From NCBI RefSeq assembly GCF_907177275.1, contig NZ_CAJSLV010000063.1:36525-100524 (forward strand): a stretch of DNA of 64,000 bases, given 5' to 3'. Both the position numbers and the translations under genes were made by a program. Origin of the DNA: Actinacidiphila cocklensis. Lineage in GTDB: Bacteria; Actinomycetota; Actinomycetes; Streptomycetales; Streptomycetaceae. Shown in pieces: positions 49,427 through 57,969 of this stretch. Position 1 is the first letter of the stretch, and the number at the start of each line of letters is the position of its first letter. A model generated the notes under the pieces. The model was not told where the DNA came from and made no database searches. It worked only from the letters and a program-made list of their open reading frames with translations.

Positions 49427-50635
49427 TCAGACCAGCAGCGCAACCCCGGTGAAGAGCTCCACGCCGACGGTGATCGCGCCCTCGTCCGCGTCGAAGTCGC
49501 CCTGGTGCAGGTCCCGCTTCGCGGTGTCGCCCACCGGCCGCACCCCGAGCCGGGCGAGCGCGCCGGGCACCTGCTCCAGGTACCAGGAGAAGTCCTCGCC
49601 GCCGAGGCTCTGCTCGGTGTCCTCCACCGCGTGCAGCCCGCGCCGCGCGGTCATCGCGTCGCGCAGCATCTCGGTCGACACCGCCTCGTTCACCACCGGC
49701 GGCACCCCGCGCTGGTAGGTGATCTCGCACTTGGCGCGGTACATGGCGGCGACCTGGTCGATCACCTCGTGCACCAGGTCGGGCGCCTCGTGCCAGGCCA
49801 CCAGGTCCAGGCAGCGGACGGTGCCCTCCAGCTCGGCGTGCTGCGGGATGACGTTCGCCGCGTGGCCGGCCGCGATACGGCCCCACACCACGCTCAGGCC
49901 CGAGCGCGGGTCGGCGCGGCGGGTCAGCACCACCGGCAGCTCGGTGGCCAGCTTGGCGGTGGCCATCACCAGGTCGGTGGTCAGGTGCGGGCGGGCGCTG
50001 TGCCCGCCGGGTCCGTCCAGGGTGAGCAGCAGCTTGTCGGCGGCCGAGGTGATCGGCCCCTGCCGCAGGCCGATCCTGCCGACCTCGACCTTGGGGTCGC
50101 AGTGGACGGCGAAGATACGTTCCACCCCGTCCAGCACGCCGGCCTTCACCGCGTCCAGCGCACCGCCCGGCATGACCTCCTCGGCGGCCTGGAAGACCAG
50201 CCGTACCGGCCGCGGCAGCCGCCCCTGCGCCGCCAGCCCGGCCAGCACCAGGCCGGCACCCAGCACCACGGAGGTGTGCACGTCGTGCCCGCAGGCGTGC
50301 GCCTGGCCCTCGACGGTCGAGCGGTACTCGACGTTCTTGGTGTCCGGCACCGGAAGGGCGTCGATGTCCGCGCGCAGCGCCAGCCGCCCGCGATCGGGGT
50401 CGTCGGCGCCGATGTCGCACATCAGCCCGGTCCCGCCGGGCAGCACCACCGGGTTCAGCCCGGCCTGCGCCAGCCTGGCCCTGATCTTCTCGGTGGTCCT
50501 GAACTCCTGCCGGCTCAGTTCCGGGTGCCGGTGCAGGTCGCGGCGGAACGCGACCAGTTCGTCGCGCAGTTCTTCGGACAGCGCACCGGACGGCGCTGTG
50601 GGTGAGTCGTTCACCCCAGTCAGGGTAGGCCCCAT
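49427..50635 (-). CDS. M20-family amidohydrolase (AbgB/hippurate hydrolase-like)
   Basis: 402 aa metallo-amidohydrolase that removes the acyl group from N-acyl amino acids or related amides. The metal-binding region is HACGHDVHTSV, the catalytic Glu pair is in FQAAEEVMPGGA, the dimerisation domain begins around GGHSARPH and the last ligand His is in LGGEDFSWYL. ATG 50635 has AGAGGAG upstream; the extra 24 codons upstream are not family-like. It is separated from the nucleoside genes by a terminator, and its substrate is unknown. Confidence 0.9.
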   Translation of the reverse strand: MGPTLTGVNDSPTAPSGALSEELRDELVAFRRDLHRHPELSRQEFRTTEKIRARLAQAGLNPVVLPGGTGLMCDIGADDPDRGRLALRADIDALPVPDTKNVEYRSTVEGQAHACGHDVHTSVVLGAGLVLAGLAAQGRLPRPVRLVFQAAEEVMPGGALDAVKAGVLDGVERIFAVHCDPKVEVGRIGLRQGPITSAADKLLLTLDGPGGHSARPHLTTDLVMATAKLATELPVVLTRRADPRSGLSVVWGRIAAGHAANVIPQHAELEGTVRCLDLVAWHEAPDLVHEVIDQVAAMYRAKCEITYQRGVPPVVNEAVSTEMLRDAMTARRGLHAVEDTEQSLGGEDFSWYLEQVPGALARLGVRPVGDTAKRDLHQGDFDADEGAITVGVELFTGVALLV

Positions 50636-50886
50636 GACCGGCTCCTCTGGGCTGATCGGACAAGAATAAGTGCGGCTGGAGGAGAAGAAGTCGCCCGATC
50701 GGCGCATACCCGGTCATCCTCAGGGGTATGTCCACCCTTTTGGGGTTCGGACATGAACACACCCATACTCGCTCAACGAGCGGCCGCCCGCGAGGCAACG
50801 CGCGCCTCGCCGCAGGCACCGCTGTGACGCATGCCGCCGGTGCGGCGGCTGGGGCCAAACCTACGGCACGGGTGTTACGGCGACAT

Positions 50887-50923
50887 GGCGCGCGCGGCCC
50901 GGCTTCCGCGGGCGGCGCGCGCC
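50887..50923 (-). terminator. Hairpin after the glycosyltransferase gene
   Basis: Arms GGCGCGCGCGGCCCG (50887-50901) and CGGGCGGCGCGCGCC (50909-50923) pair in 14 of 15 positions, directly abutting the minus-strand glycosyltransferase stop. Confidence 0.7.
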
Positions 50924-52507
50924 CTACGACGGGCCGAGCAGGCGGGCGTAGAGGTCCAGGAGCGGGGCGGACTCGGTCTGCCAGGACCATTCGCGCAGCA
51001 CGTCGACGCGGTCGTACGCCTTCCGGTAGCGGCGCGGGTTGGTCAGCACCGCGCCGACCGCGCGGACGAAGTCGGCGGTGTCGCCGGCCCGGAAGACCTC
51101 GCCGTTGCCCAGCTCCAGCGTCGCCGCGGCCATCGCGCGCACATCGCTGACCACCACCGGCAGCCGGGCGTGGGCGTACTCGAAGTAGCGGGTGGCCAGC
51201 ACCGACTGGTGGTGCGGGAGCTTGTGCACCGGCAGCACCCCGATGTCGGCCGACGCCAGGAAGGCCGGGATCTCCGCGACCGGGACGTACGGCAGGACGT
51301 GCAGCCGGGCGTCCACGCCGAGCTCGGTGGCACGCCGGCGCAGCGCCGCCAGGTCGGGGTGGGCCGGGTCGGGGACGACGAAGGCCGCGTGCAGGTCGTA
51401 CAGCTTGGGCAGCGCCTCGATGACGGTGGCGGGACCCCGGTCGGGGGTGAGCGGACCGGTGTGGACCAGCAGCGGCACGTCGGGCGCCAGCCGGCAGCGG
51501 TCGCGTACGCCGTGCGGGTGCCGGTTCGTGGCCGCGGCCATCGGCGGGGCGTTGCGCACCACCGCGGGGGTCGCCGCCAGCCGGTGCCGGTCCCGCAGCT
51601 CGCGGGCCAGGCCCTCGCCGACGGTGACGACGCCGTCCGCCTCGCGGGCGAACGACCGCTCGTGCGCGTCGCTCGCCACGGCCGCCCTGCGGTTCGCGGC
51701 CGGGGTGCGGGGCGGGGCGTCCCACACCACCTCGATGCGGTGCCCGCCGCCCTCCGCGCGCAGCGCGGCCCTGATCGCGACGCCCAGCGCCCGGTGGCCC
51801 AGCGCGTGGATGAGGTGCGGGCGCACCTCGTCGAGCACCGGCCCGTACGCGACCTCCTCGTCGAGCAGGCCCGGGTCGAGCCGGCGCCACGCCCTGCGGC
51901 CGAGCAGCAGCCTCGTGACGTCGGTCATCAGGTTGTCCAGCCGTGCGTCGGGGCTGCGGCGGCGGCGTACCGCGGCGAGGTACTGCGCCGCCCGCATCCG
52001 GGTCCAGCCGGCCCGCACGCCGTAGCGCAGCCAGGCCAGCGCGTGGCCGCACCGGGCGAGCGCGAGCAGTGGCAACGGGCGGTGCACCAGGTTCAGTTCG
52101 GCCCCCCGGGTCACCAGCAGCGCGCGGGCCGCGGTGACCCGCACGGTGCGGTGGTCGTGGGCGCCGGCGCTGCGGTACGCCAGCGGCCAGCGCAGGCCCG
52201 GGCGCGGGCGCCGCACCCGGTGGTTGCCCAGCACGCCCTGGACGACGACCTCCCGCACGGCGGTGCCGCGCGGCGCGACGGTCGCGGGCGCCTGGCCCAC
52301 GATCGTGACGCGGTAACCCGCGGCCTGTGCGGCCGCCGCCACTCTCAGCGCTCGGGAGTCGCCGTCGACGCCGCCGCTGGTGACGACCGCGACATCGCGT
52401 GCGGCGTGCGCCGCAGGCGCGGAGTTCTCCGGGTCCGCGTCCCGGTCTGGGCTCTGGCTTCCGCCAGGAGTGTGCACTGGCATGGTGCCGCGTAAAGATC
52501 CCGCCAT
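50924..52507 (-). CDS. Glycosyltransferase, GT4 (GT-B) family
   Basis: 527 aa. Two Rossmann-like halves: the N half starts VAVVTSGGVDGDSRALRVA after a 45-residue flexible lead, and the C half carries LLVHTGPLTPDRGPATVIEAL with the nucleotide-sugar region FEYAHARLPVVVSDV (E of the EX7E-like motif). It probably transfers a sugar from an NDP donor in building the surface polymer made by the neighbouring nonulosonate genes. ATG 52507 is chosen; ATG 52483 is an alternative. Confidence 0.85.
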   Translation of the reverse strand: MAGSLRGTMPVHTPGGSQSPDRDADPENSAPAAHAARDVAVVTSGGVDGDSRALRVAAAAQAAGYRVTIVGQAPATVAPRGTAVREVVVQGVLGNHRVRRPRPGLRWPLAYRSAGAHDHRTVRVTAARALLVTRGAELNLVHRPLPLLALARCGHALAWLRYGVRAGWTRMRAAQYLAAVRRRRSPDARLDNLMTDVTRLLLGRRAWRRLDPGLLDEEVAYGPVLDEVRPHLIHALGHRALGVAIRAALRAEGGGHRIEVVWDAPPRTPAANRRAAVASDAHERSFAREADGVVTVGEGLARELRDRHRLAATPAVVRNAPPMAAATNRHPHGVRDRCRLAPDVPLLVHTGPLTPDRGPATVIEALPKLYDLHAAFVVPDPAHPDLAALRRRATELGVDARLHVLPYVPVAEIPAFLASADIGVLPVHKLPHHQSVLATRYFEYAHARLPVVVSDVRAMAAATLELGNGEVFRAGDTADFVRAVGAVLTNPRRYRKAYDRVDVLREWSWQTESAPLLDLYARLLGPS

Positions 52508-52936
52508 TCCCGCACCTTGTCCTACGGAGTTGATCAACGGGTTACGTCCGGTTGGACGCTGGGCGAACTGGCCGTCGGCCGAGCGTACGCCACGGCTTCG
52601 GCTTCGGGGGTGCGTGCACCTTGCGGTGGGCTGCTTACGTGCGGCGCCGTCGTGGCCGGGCGCGCCGTTCCGCCCCCAGAGCTTCGCCTGGGGGTACCCT
52701 CAGCGCCCCTTCAGGTCCTGCCCCTTGCGGTGCGGTGCTCGTCTGCCGCGCCGTCATGGCTGGGCGCGCAGTTCCCCGCGGCCTGCGTCCTCCTGCGCAC
52801 CTGGCAGGGGTGCCCTCCGCGCAGAGGGTGACCGTTTTTCAGGGGCGCGTGGGGGTGCCCCCAGGCGAAGTTGGGGGGCGGAACCGCGCGCGCAACCGGC
52901 CGCGGGGGAAAGGCGATCGCCCACCGCAAGGGGCTG
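52508..52936. repeat. Gene-free intergenic repeat block
   Basis: A 429-bp block made of the same units as 24729-25124. An inverted copy of GGGTACCCCCAGGCGAAGCTC lies at about 52675-52697. A direct variant, GGGGGTGCCCCCAGGCGAAG, lies at about 52850-52869, preceded by CCGTTTTTCAGGGGCGCG (about 52830) and followed by GGCGGAACCGCGCG. CGCGCAGTTCCCCGCG lies at about 52765. The copies can pair with each other. No credible ORF. Confidence 0.7.
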
Positions 52937-54088
52937 TCACGTCGTTGCGCGGGGAACCGCCGGAGGCAGGTTGTGGAGGTCGCGGGCTGAGTGGGTGATG
53001 TCCGCGAGGAAGGTGTGGGCGCGGGGGGCCGCGGAGGCGGTGAGCCAGGCGGGGTCGATGTCGACGACGGTCACCCCGATGCCCGTACCGTCGAGCACGA
53101 GCGGCAGCGTATGGACGACCGTCGAGGGGAACGAGAGCACCTGGCGGCCGGTGGGACCGCGGCGGGCGACCAGTTCGAGCGGCAGGTCGGGGCGGACGAT
53201 CTCCAACCCCGTCTCGGCGGCCAGCCGGTGGAGCTTGTCCGGCGCCTCCTTCCGGTGCGCGAAGTACCGCTTCGCCCCGTAGCTGACGGCCAGCTCGGCG
53301 ACCACCGCCGCGTAGTGCCCGGGGTCCACGACCCCGGTCTCGACCAGCGACGTCCCGATCAGGTCGGTGCCGTCGAGCACGCGCGGCGGCCCGAAGCGGC
53401 TGCGGGTCCACGCGAAGCGGTTGGTGCGCAGCGCCATTCCGGCGGGCGGCGTCGCGGGCATGGCGCTGAAGAGTTCGACGTGCCGCCGCCCGCCGGGGGT
53501 CAGCCGGCGTCTGGCGGCGGACGCGAAGACCCCGAAGGCCGCGTCCACCGGTGAGCGCCGCCGCCCGCTGCGGTGCCACCGCACCAACCGCCCGCCGCGG
53601 GACAGGATCTCGGTGAACTCCATCGTGGCGGTGCCGTCGTCCACCACCGTCAGCCGCCTGGCGCGGCACAGCGGCAGCAGCACCTGCACCAGCCGGGAGA
53701 AGGGGTCGCCGATCACCAGCAGCTTGACCCGCATCAGCAGCGGCGCCAGCGCGACCGCGGTGCGCAGCAGGCCGCCGCGGCCGCCGCGGGCCTCGTACCA
53801 GCGGACCACCGCGCCCTCGTCGCGGGCGAGTTCGGCCATCCGCCGCAACTGGCCGCGGCTGGTCGGGTCGGCGGGCGAGAGCACCACGACGGTCAGCGGC
53901 AGCGCGGCCTGCTCGCGTACCGGAGCGCCGTCGTGCGCATGGCCGTCGCGGGCGGCGGGGATCGCGGGCGGATGTATGTGCGCCCACTCCAGGACGTTGA
54001 GCAGCTGAACGGGCGACTCGACCAGCGCTACGGCCCCGGTGCCCGGTCGGGGCATCGGAAGGGTGCCGGAGGCGGGGGTGTCGGTCAT
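52937..54088 (-). CDS. Polysialyltransferase/GT52-like glycosyltransferase candidate
   Basis: 383 aa. The N-terminal VALVESPVQLLNVLEW is the motif that opens GT52/polysialyltransferase-like enzymes, and VVDDGTATMEF in the middle resembles their conserved D-D/E-G segment. The position next to neuB supports a role in polymerising or capping a nonulosonate chain. The assignment rests on motif and context only. ATG 54088 has an AAGGA site; 7 codons upstream are an alternative extension. Confidence 0.7.
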   Translation of the reverse strand: MTDTPASGTLPMPRPGTGAVALVESPVQLLNVLEWAHIHPPAIPAARDGHAHDGAPVREQAALPLTVVVLSPADPTSRGQLRRMAELARDEGAVVRWYEARGGRGGLLRTAVALAPLLMRVKLLVIGDPFSRLVQVLLPLCRARRLTVVDDGTATMEFTEILSRGGRLVRWHRSGRRRSPVDAAFGVFASAARRRLTPGGRRHVELFSAMPATPPAGMALRTNRFAWTRSRFGPPRVLDGTDLIGTSLVETGVVDPGHYAAVVAELAVSYGAKRYFAHRKEAPDKLHRLAAETGLEIVRPDLPLELVARRGPTGRQVLSFPSTVVHTLPLVLDGTGIGVTVVDIDPAWLTASAAPRAHTFLADITHSARDLHNLPPAVPRATT

Positions 54089-54155
54089 CGACGCGTTCCT
54101 TGTCCTCACTCGTTGTGGTCCTGGTGTTCTCCGCCGCCCGTACGCTGCCGGGCGG

Positions 54156-55100
54156 TCAGACCGCGGCGGTCTCGGACTCGGCCTCGGCCTCGGCGATCAC
54201 GCCGGCGACCCGGCGCAGCTTCTTCATCGGGCCCAGCTCGCCGTCGTAGACCTTCTTGACGCCGTCGCCGAGCGAGGTCTCGATGATGCGGATGTCGCGG
54301 ACCAGCCGCTCCAGTCCCTGCGACTCGACGGAAGCAGCCTGGTCGGAGCCCCACATGGCGCGGTCGAGGGTGATGTGCCGCTCGACGAAGACCGCGCCGA
54401 GCGCGACGGCCGCCAGCGTGGTCTGCAGGCCGACCTCGTGGCCGGAGTAGCCGACGGGCACGTTCGGGTACTCGTTCTGCAGGGTGTTGATCATCCGCAG
54501 GTTCAGCTCTTCGTGCTTGGCCGGGTACGTCGACGTGGCGTGGCAGAGCACGATGTTGTCGCTGCCCAGAACCTCGACGGCGTGCCGGATCTGGCGGGGC
54601 GTCGACATGCCGGTCGACAGGATCACCGTGCGGCCGGTGGCGCGCAGCGCGCGCAGCAGGTCGTCGTCGGTCAGGCAGGCGGAGGCCACCTTGTGCGCGG
54701 GCACGTCGTACTTCTCCAGGAAGGCGACGGACTCCACGTCCCACGGCGACGCGAACCAGTCGATGCCGCGCTTGCGGCAGTACTCGTCGATCGAGCGGTA
54801 GCCGTCCTCGTCGAACTCGACGCGGTGCCGGTAGTCGATGTACGTCATGCGGCCCCACGGGGTGTCCCGCTCGATCTCCCACTGGTCGCGCGGGGTGCAG
54901 ATCTCCGGGGTGCGCTTCTGGAACTTGACCGCGTCGCAGCCCGCGGCGACGGCCGCGTCGATCAGGGCGAACGCGTTCTCCAGGTCGCCGTTGTGGTTGA
55001 TGCCGATCTCGCCGGTGACGTACACGGGCTGGCCGTTGCCGATGTGGCGGGAGCCGACCGGGCGGAGATTGGAGGGGAGGGAAGCGAGAGGAGAGGTCAC
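54156..55100 (-). CDS. neuB: N-acetylneuraminate/Kdn synthase (NeuB family)
   Basis: 314 aa. Condenses phosphoenolpyruvate with a hexose or hexosamine (N-acetylmannosamine, or mannose-type for Kdn). TIM-barrel motifs: EIGINHNGDLENAFALID, AVKFQKRTPE, STGMSTPRQIRHAVE, CHATSTYPAKHEELNLRMI and GYSGHEVG. Typical NeuB is about 345 aa with a C-terminal antifreeze-like SAF domain; this protein ends soon after the barrel and appears to lack it. GTG 55100 has GGAA upstream. The next gene (CMP-transferase) is 49 bp upstream in the same orientation. Confidence 0.92.
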   Translation of the reverse strand: MTSPLASLPSNLRPVGSRHIGNGQPVYVTGEIGINHNGDLENAFALIDAAVAAGCDAVKFQKRTPEICTPRDQWEIERDTPWGRMTYIDYRHRVEFDEDGYRSIDEYCRKRGIDWFASPWDVESVAFLEKYDVPAHKVASACLTDDDLLRALRATGRTVILSTGMSTPRQIRHAVEVLGSDNIVLCHATSTYPAKHEELNLRMINTLQNEYPNVPVGYSGHEVGLQTTLAAVALGAVFVERHITLDRAMWGSDQAASVESQGLERLVRDIRIIETSLGDGVKKVYDGELGPMKKLRRVAGVIAEAEAESETAAV

Positions 55101-55149
55101 GGGGGAGTTCCTTACGGTTTTCGGGACTGACGGGGGTGAGGTGGCCGGG

Positions 55150-56406
55150 TCAGCGGGCCAGAGTGGGGCCGAGCAGCCACGCGGCGATCTCGCGGATCGC
55201 TCCGTGGCCGCCCTCGGCCGTGGTGATCGCGCGGGCCGCGGCCCGTACGACGTCGTGGGCCTGCGCGACGGCGACGGGCCAGCCGACCAGCCCGAAGCAC
55301 GGCAGGTCGTTGACGTCGTTGCCGGCGTAGAGCACCCGCTCGGGCGCGATGCCGTTCTCCTCGCACCACTGCTTGAGCGCGAGGTCCTTGCGGTCGATGC
55401 CGTGCAGGACGGGGACGTCGAGCTTCCGCGCCCGTGCGGCGACGACCGGGTTGGTCTCGGTGGACAGGATGAGGACGGGAAGTCCCGCACGGCGCAGGGC
55501 CGCGATCCCGAGCCCGTCACCGCGGTGCACGGTGACGGCCTCATGTCCGTCCGAATCGATCAGCACCCGGTCGTCGGTCTGGGTGCCGTCGAAGTCCAGT
55601 ACGACCGCGTCGACGTCGTCGCGGGTCGGAGTGGCCGCCGTCGGGTCGAGCAACGGGGCCAGGGCGCGGGCGCGTTGGAGGTCGGCGGGCTCGTCGATCT
55701 CCAGCACCTTCGCGGGGTCGGTGCGCACCAGGGCGGTCCGCCCGAAGAAGCGGTGGCCCGCGGCGCGGAAGCCGGGGGCGCGCATGGCGTAGGCGGTGCC
55801 GGTCTCCAGCAGGTCCTGCGGGCGGTCCTGGCGGCGCGGGCGGGTGGCCTTGTCGTGGTTGACGCCGTGCGCTGAGCCGCCCGCGGCACCCTCGGCGCCC
55901 TCCGTGCTCTCCGCGCCCTCACGCCAGATGAAGCCGTGGAAGGGGGCGACGGTGTGGGCGGTGTCGGCGCCGTCGTCGAGGACCGCGGCCACGACGCCGT
56001 CGATCTCGTCGGAGGTGATGAACGGGCTGGTGCACTGGACCAGCAGCACCACGTCGGTGCTGCCGCCGGCCATGGCCTCGTGCGCGTCCATCGCGTGCAG
56101 CACCGCGGCCTCGCTGGTCGCGGTGTCGCCCGCGATGGCGACCGGCCGCAGGACGACCTCGGCGCCCGCGGTGCGGGCGGCCTCGGCGATCGAGGGGTCG
56201 TCGGTCGACACGACGACGGCGCCGACCCGCCTGGCCCGTACGCACGCGCGCACCGCCCGCGCCACCAGCGGCACCCCGCCGACCGGCGCGAGGTTCTTGC
56301 CCGGCACCCCCTTGGACCCGCCCCGGGCGGGGATGACCGCCAGCACGCGGGCGCCGGCCTGCTCTGTTCCCGCCGTTTCCGCCGGCGGGCGACGTGTCTC
56401 ACTCAT
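55150..56406 (-). CDS. neuA: CMP-nonulosonate synthetase fused to HAD phosphatase
   Basis: 418 aa fusion. Residues 20-245 are a cytidylyltransferase (VIPARGGSKGVPGKN, LVQCTSPF, ETGTAYAMR). Residues 260-418 are a KdsC-type HAD phosphatase (VVLDFDGTQTDD, ILSTETN, KQWCEENGI, YAGNDVNDLPC). It would dephosphorylate a nonulosonate-9-phosphate and/or activate the free sugar with CTP. Presence of the phosphatase suits a Kdn/Neu5Ac route through a phosphorylated intermediate. A Glu/Gly/Ala-rich insert near 160-185 is low complexity. Confidence 0.92.
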   Translation of the reverse strand: MSETRRPPAETAGTEQAGARVLAVIPARGGSKGVPGKNLAPVGGVPLVARAVRACVRARRVGAVVVSTDDPSIAEAARTAGAEVVLRPVAIAGDTATSEAAVLHAMDAHEAMAGGSTDVVLLVQCTSPFITSDEIDGVVAAVLDDGADTAHTVAPFHGFIWREGAESTEGAEGAAGGSAHGVNHDKATRPRRQDRPQDLLETGTAYAMRAPGFRAAGHRFFGRTALVRTDPAKVLEIDEPADLQRARALAPLLDPTAATPTRDDVDAVVLDFDGTQTDDRVLIDSDGHEAVTVHRGDGLGIAALRRAGLPVLILSTETNPVVAARARKLDVPVLHGIDRKDLALKQWCEENGIAPERVLYAGNDVNDLPCFGLVGWPVAVAQAHDVVRAAARAITTAEGGHGAIREIAAWLLGPTLAR

Positions 56407-56485
56407 GGGGTGACTCCTGTCGTACGTACGGCTCTTGTGCGGTTCCGCCGGTGGCCGGGCCTGCCCGGCAGGGGCGCCGGCCGCC

Positions 56486-57784
56486 TCACAGCTGGCCCCA
56501 GCGGCGGATGGTGGGGGCGACGCGCTGGACTCCCTGGCGGTACGCCGTGCGCGCGGAGTTGCGGACGAACTCGCGGACCGCCTGGCGGACCGGTCCTGCC
56601 TCGCGGGGGGCGAAGCCGGCGATCGGCTCGCCCTTGGGGGTCAGGCCGTGGCGGGCGAGGATGCCGGGGAGGTAACCGGGGGCGGTGCGCAGCGTGTAGT
56701 AAGGGGACAGCGCCGGGAGTTCGGCCAGGTCGAGCAGCGCCGTCACCCGGCCGCGCAGCGCGGCATAGGGGGCGCTGCCGGCGACGCCGTGGGTGGAGGT
56801 CCAGTCCTCGGAGGCCCGCGGCAGCCGCCCGTCGTCCAGCTCGTCCCACGAGGCGTAGCAGCCGGAGCCCAGGAAGTGGTGGTTGCCCAGGGACTCGCGG
56901 ATGCCGAGGTCGGTCAGTACCGCGGTCGGGATGCCGCGGTGCAGCGATTCGAGCGCCGCGGTGGAACTCACCGTCACCAGCAGGTCGGTGCGGTCCAGGA
57001 CCTCGGCCATGTTGCCGTAGACCAGGCGCAGGTTCTCCGGCGGATCGAGGGCGGCGACCAGCTTCTGGTAGGGCTGCTCCTCGATGTGGGTGGTGTGCTC
57101 GCCCGGCTTGCTGCGGAGCTTGACCAGCACCTCGCGCGACGGGTGCAGCCGGGCGTGGCCGACCGCCCGCCGCAGCAGGTGCTGCCGGTCGGCGCGGCCG
57201 TCGGGCACGGAGGGCTGCACCGCGAAGGTGACGGTGAACGGCCGGCTCTCGTCGGCCCGGTAGGGCTCGCCGCCGAGGAAGGGCAGCGCGGTCTCCACGA
57301 TGCTGCCGGTGCGGTAGCCGACGCCGTCGTAGACGTCCCTGAACCGCCGTGCGTCGTCGGCGCTGTTGGCCAGGACGACGTCGGCGCCGGCGCGCAGCAG
57401 CAGGCCGTCGGCGAGCTTCTCGTAGACCACGCCGACGTATCCGGTGACGACGACCGGCCGGCGGTCGCTGCCCTGCCAGGCGCGGGACAGGCCGTGCAGC
57501 AGCGCCTGGACGGTGCCGCCGACGCACGAGACGACCAGGACGTCGCAGGTGCCGGCGTGCGTCTCCGCCAGGATCTCGGCCATCGTCGACTCGGTCATCG
57601 AGTCGGCGGGGATGCCGAGTTCGGCGAGCTGCCGCGGTGTGGGAGTGGCCCGGCCGCGGAGCAGCCGCGCGTCGAGGCGGGCATCGGGGTCGATGCGGCG
57701 CGCGGTCAGCGCACCCCATTTCCACCGGGTGTCCGAGTCGGCGATCACGGTGACCCGCAGGGGTCCTGACTTACGTTCTGGCAC
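56486..57784 (-). CDS. Putative GT-B glycosyltransferase (DUF6716-like)
   Basis: 432 aa. Begins VTVIADSDTRWKWGALTA and contains VSSTAALESLHRGIPTAVLTDLG, a donor-site-like segment of GT-B enzymes, plus VLVKLRSKPGEHTTH. It resembles the uncharacterised actinobacterial glycosyltransferase group that accompanies neuA/neuB. First gene of the minus-strand nonulosonate operon, divergent from the GT2 gene across 185 bp. Confidence 0.75.
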   Translation of the reverse strand: MPERKSGPLRVTVIADSDTRWKWGALTARRIDPDARLDARLLRGRATPTPRQLAELGIPADSMTESTMAEILAETHAGTCDVLVVSCVGGTVQALLHGLSRAWQGSDRRPVVVTGYVGVVYEKLADGLLLRAGADVVLANSADDARRFRDVYDGVGYRTGSIVETALPFLGGEPYRADESRPFTVTFAVQPSVPDGRADRQHLLRRAVGHARLHPSREVLVKLRSKPGEHTTHIEEQPYQKLVAALDPPENLRLVYGNMAEVLDRTDLLVTVSSTAALESLHRGIPTAVLTDLGIRESLGNHHFLGSGCYASWDELDDGRLPRASEDWTSTHGVAGSAPYAALRGRVTALLDLAELPALSPYYTLRTAPGYLPGILARHGLTPKGEPIAGFAPREAGPVRQAVREFVRNSARTAYRQGVQRVAPTIRRWGQL

Positions 57785-57848
57785 ACGCCGACAGTAGGAA
57801 GCAGGCGGGTGGAATGCACTAATCGCAGGACAACAGGAGGTAAACAGA

Positions 57849-57959
57849 ATGCCGCTACTTCGCGAGTACGCCGGCGTATTCCGTCAATCACCTGCTGGCC
57901 ATTTTCCGTTTACCCAAACGTTCCCCGCCCGCCCTTCATGCCGCCATGCGACACCTTAG
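57849..57959 (+). CDS. Possible 36-aa leader ORF upstream of the GT2 gene
   Basis: ATG 57849 is preceded at the ideal 7-nt spacing by AGGAGGT (57835-57841), the best ribosome-binding site in the intergenic region. The frame runs 36 codons (MPLLREYAGVF...) and stops at TAG 57957-57959, ten bases before the GTG of the glycosyltransferase. It may be a leader peptide coupling translation into the GT2 gene, or a chance ORF. The peptide has no known similarity. Confidence 0.35.
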   Translation: MPLLREYAGVFRQSPAGHFPFTQTFPARPSCRHATP

Positions 57960-57969
57960 GATTCGGCGG

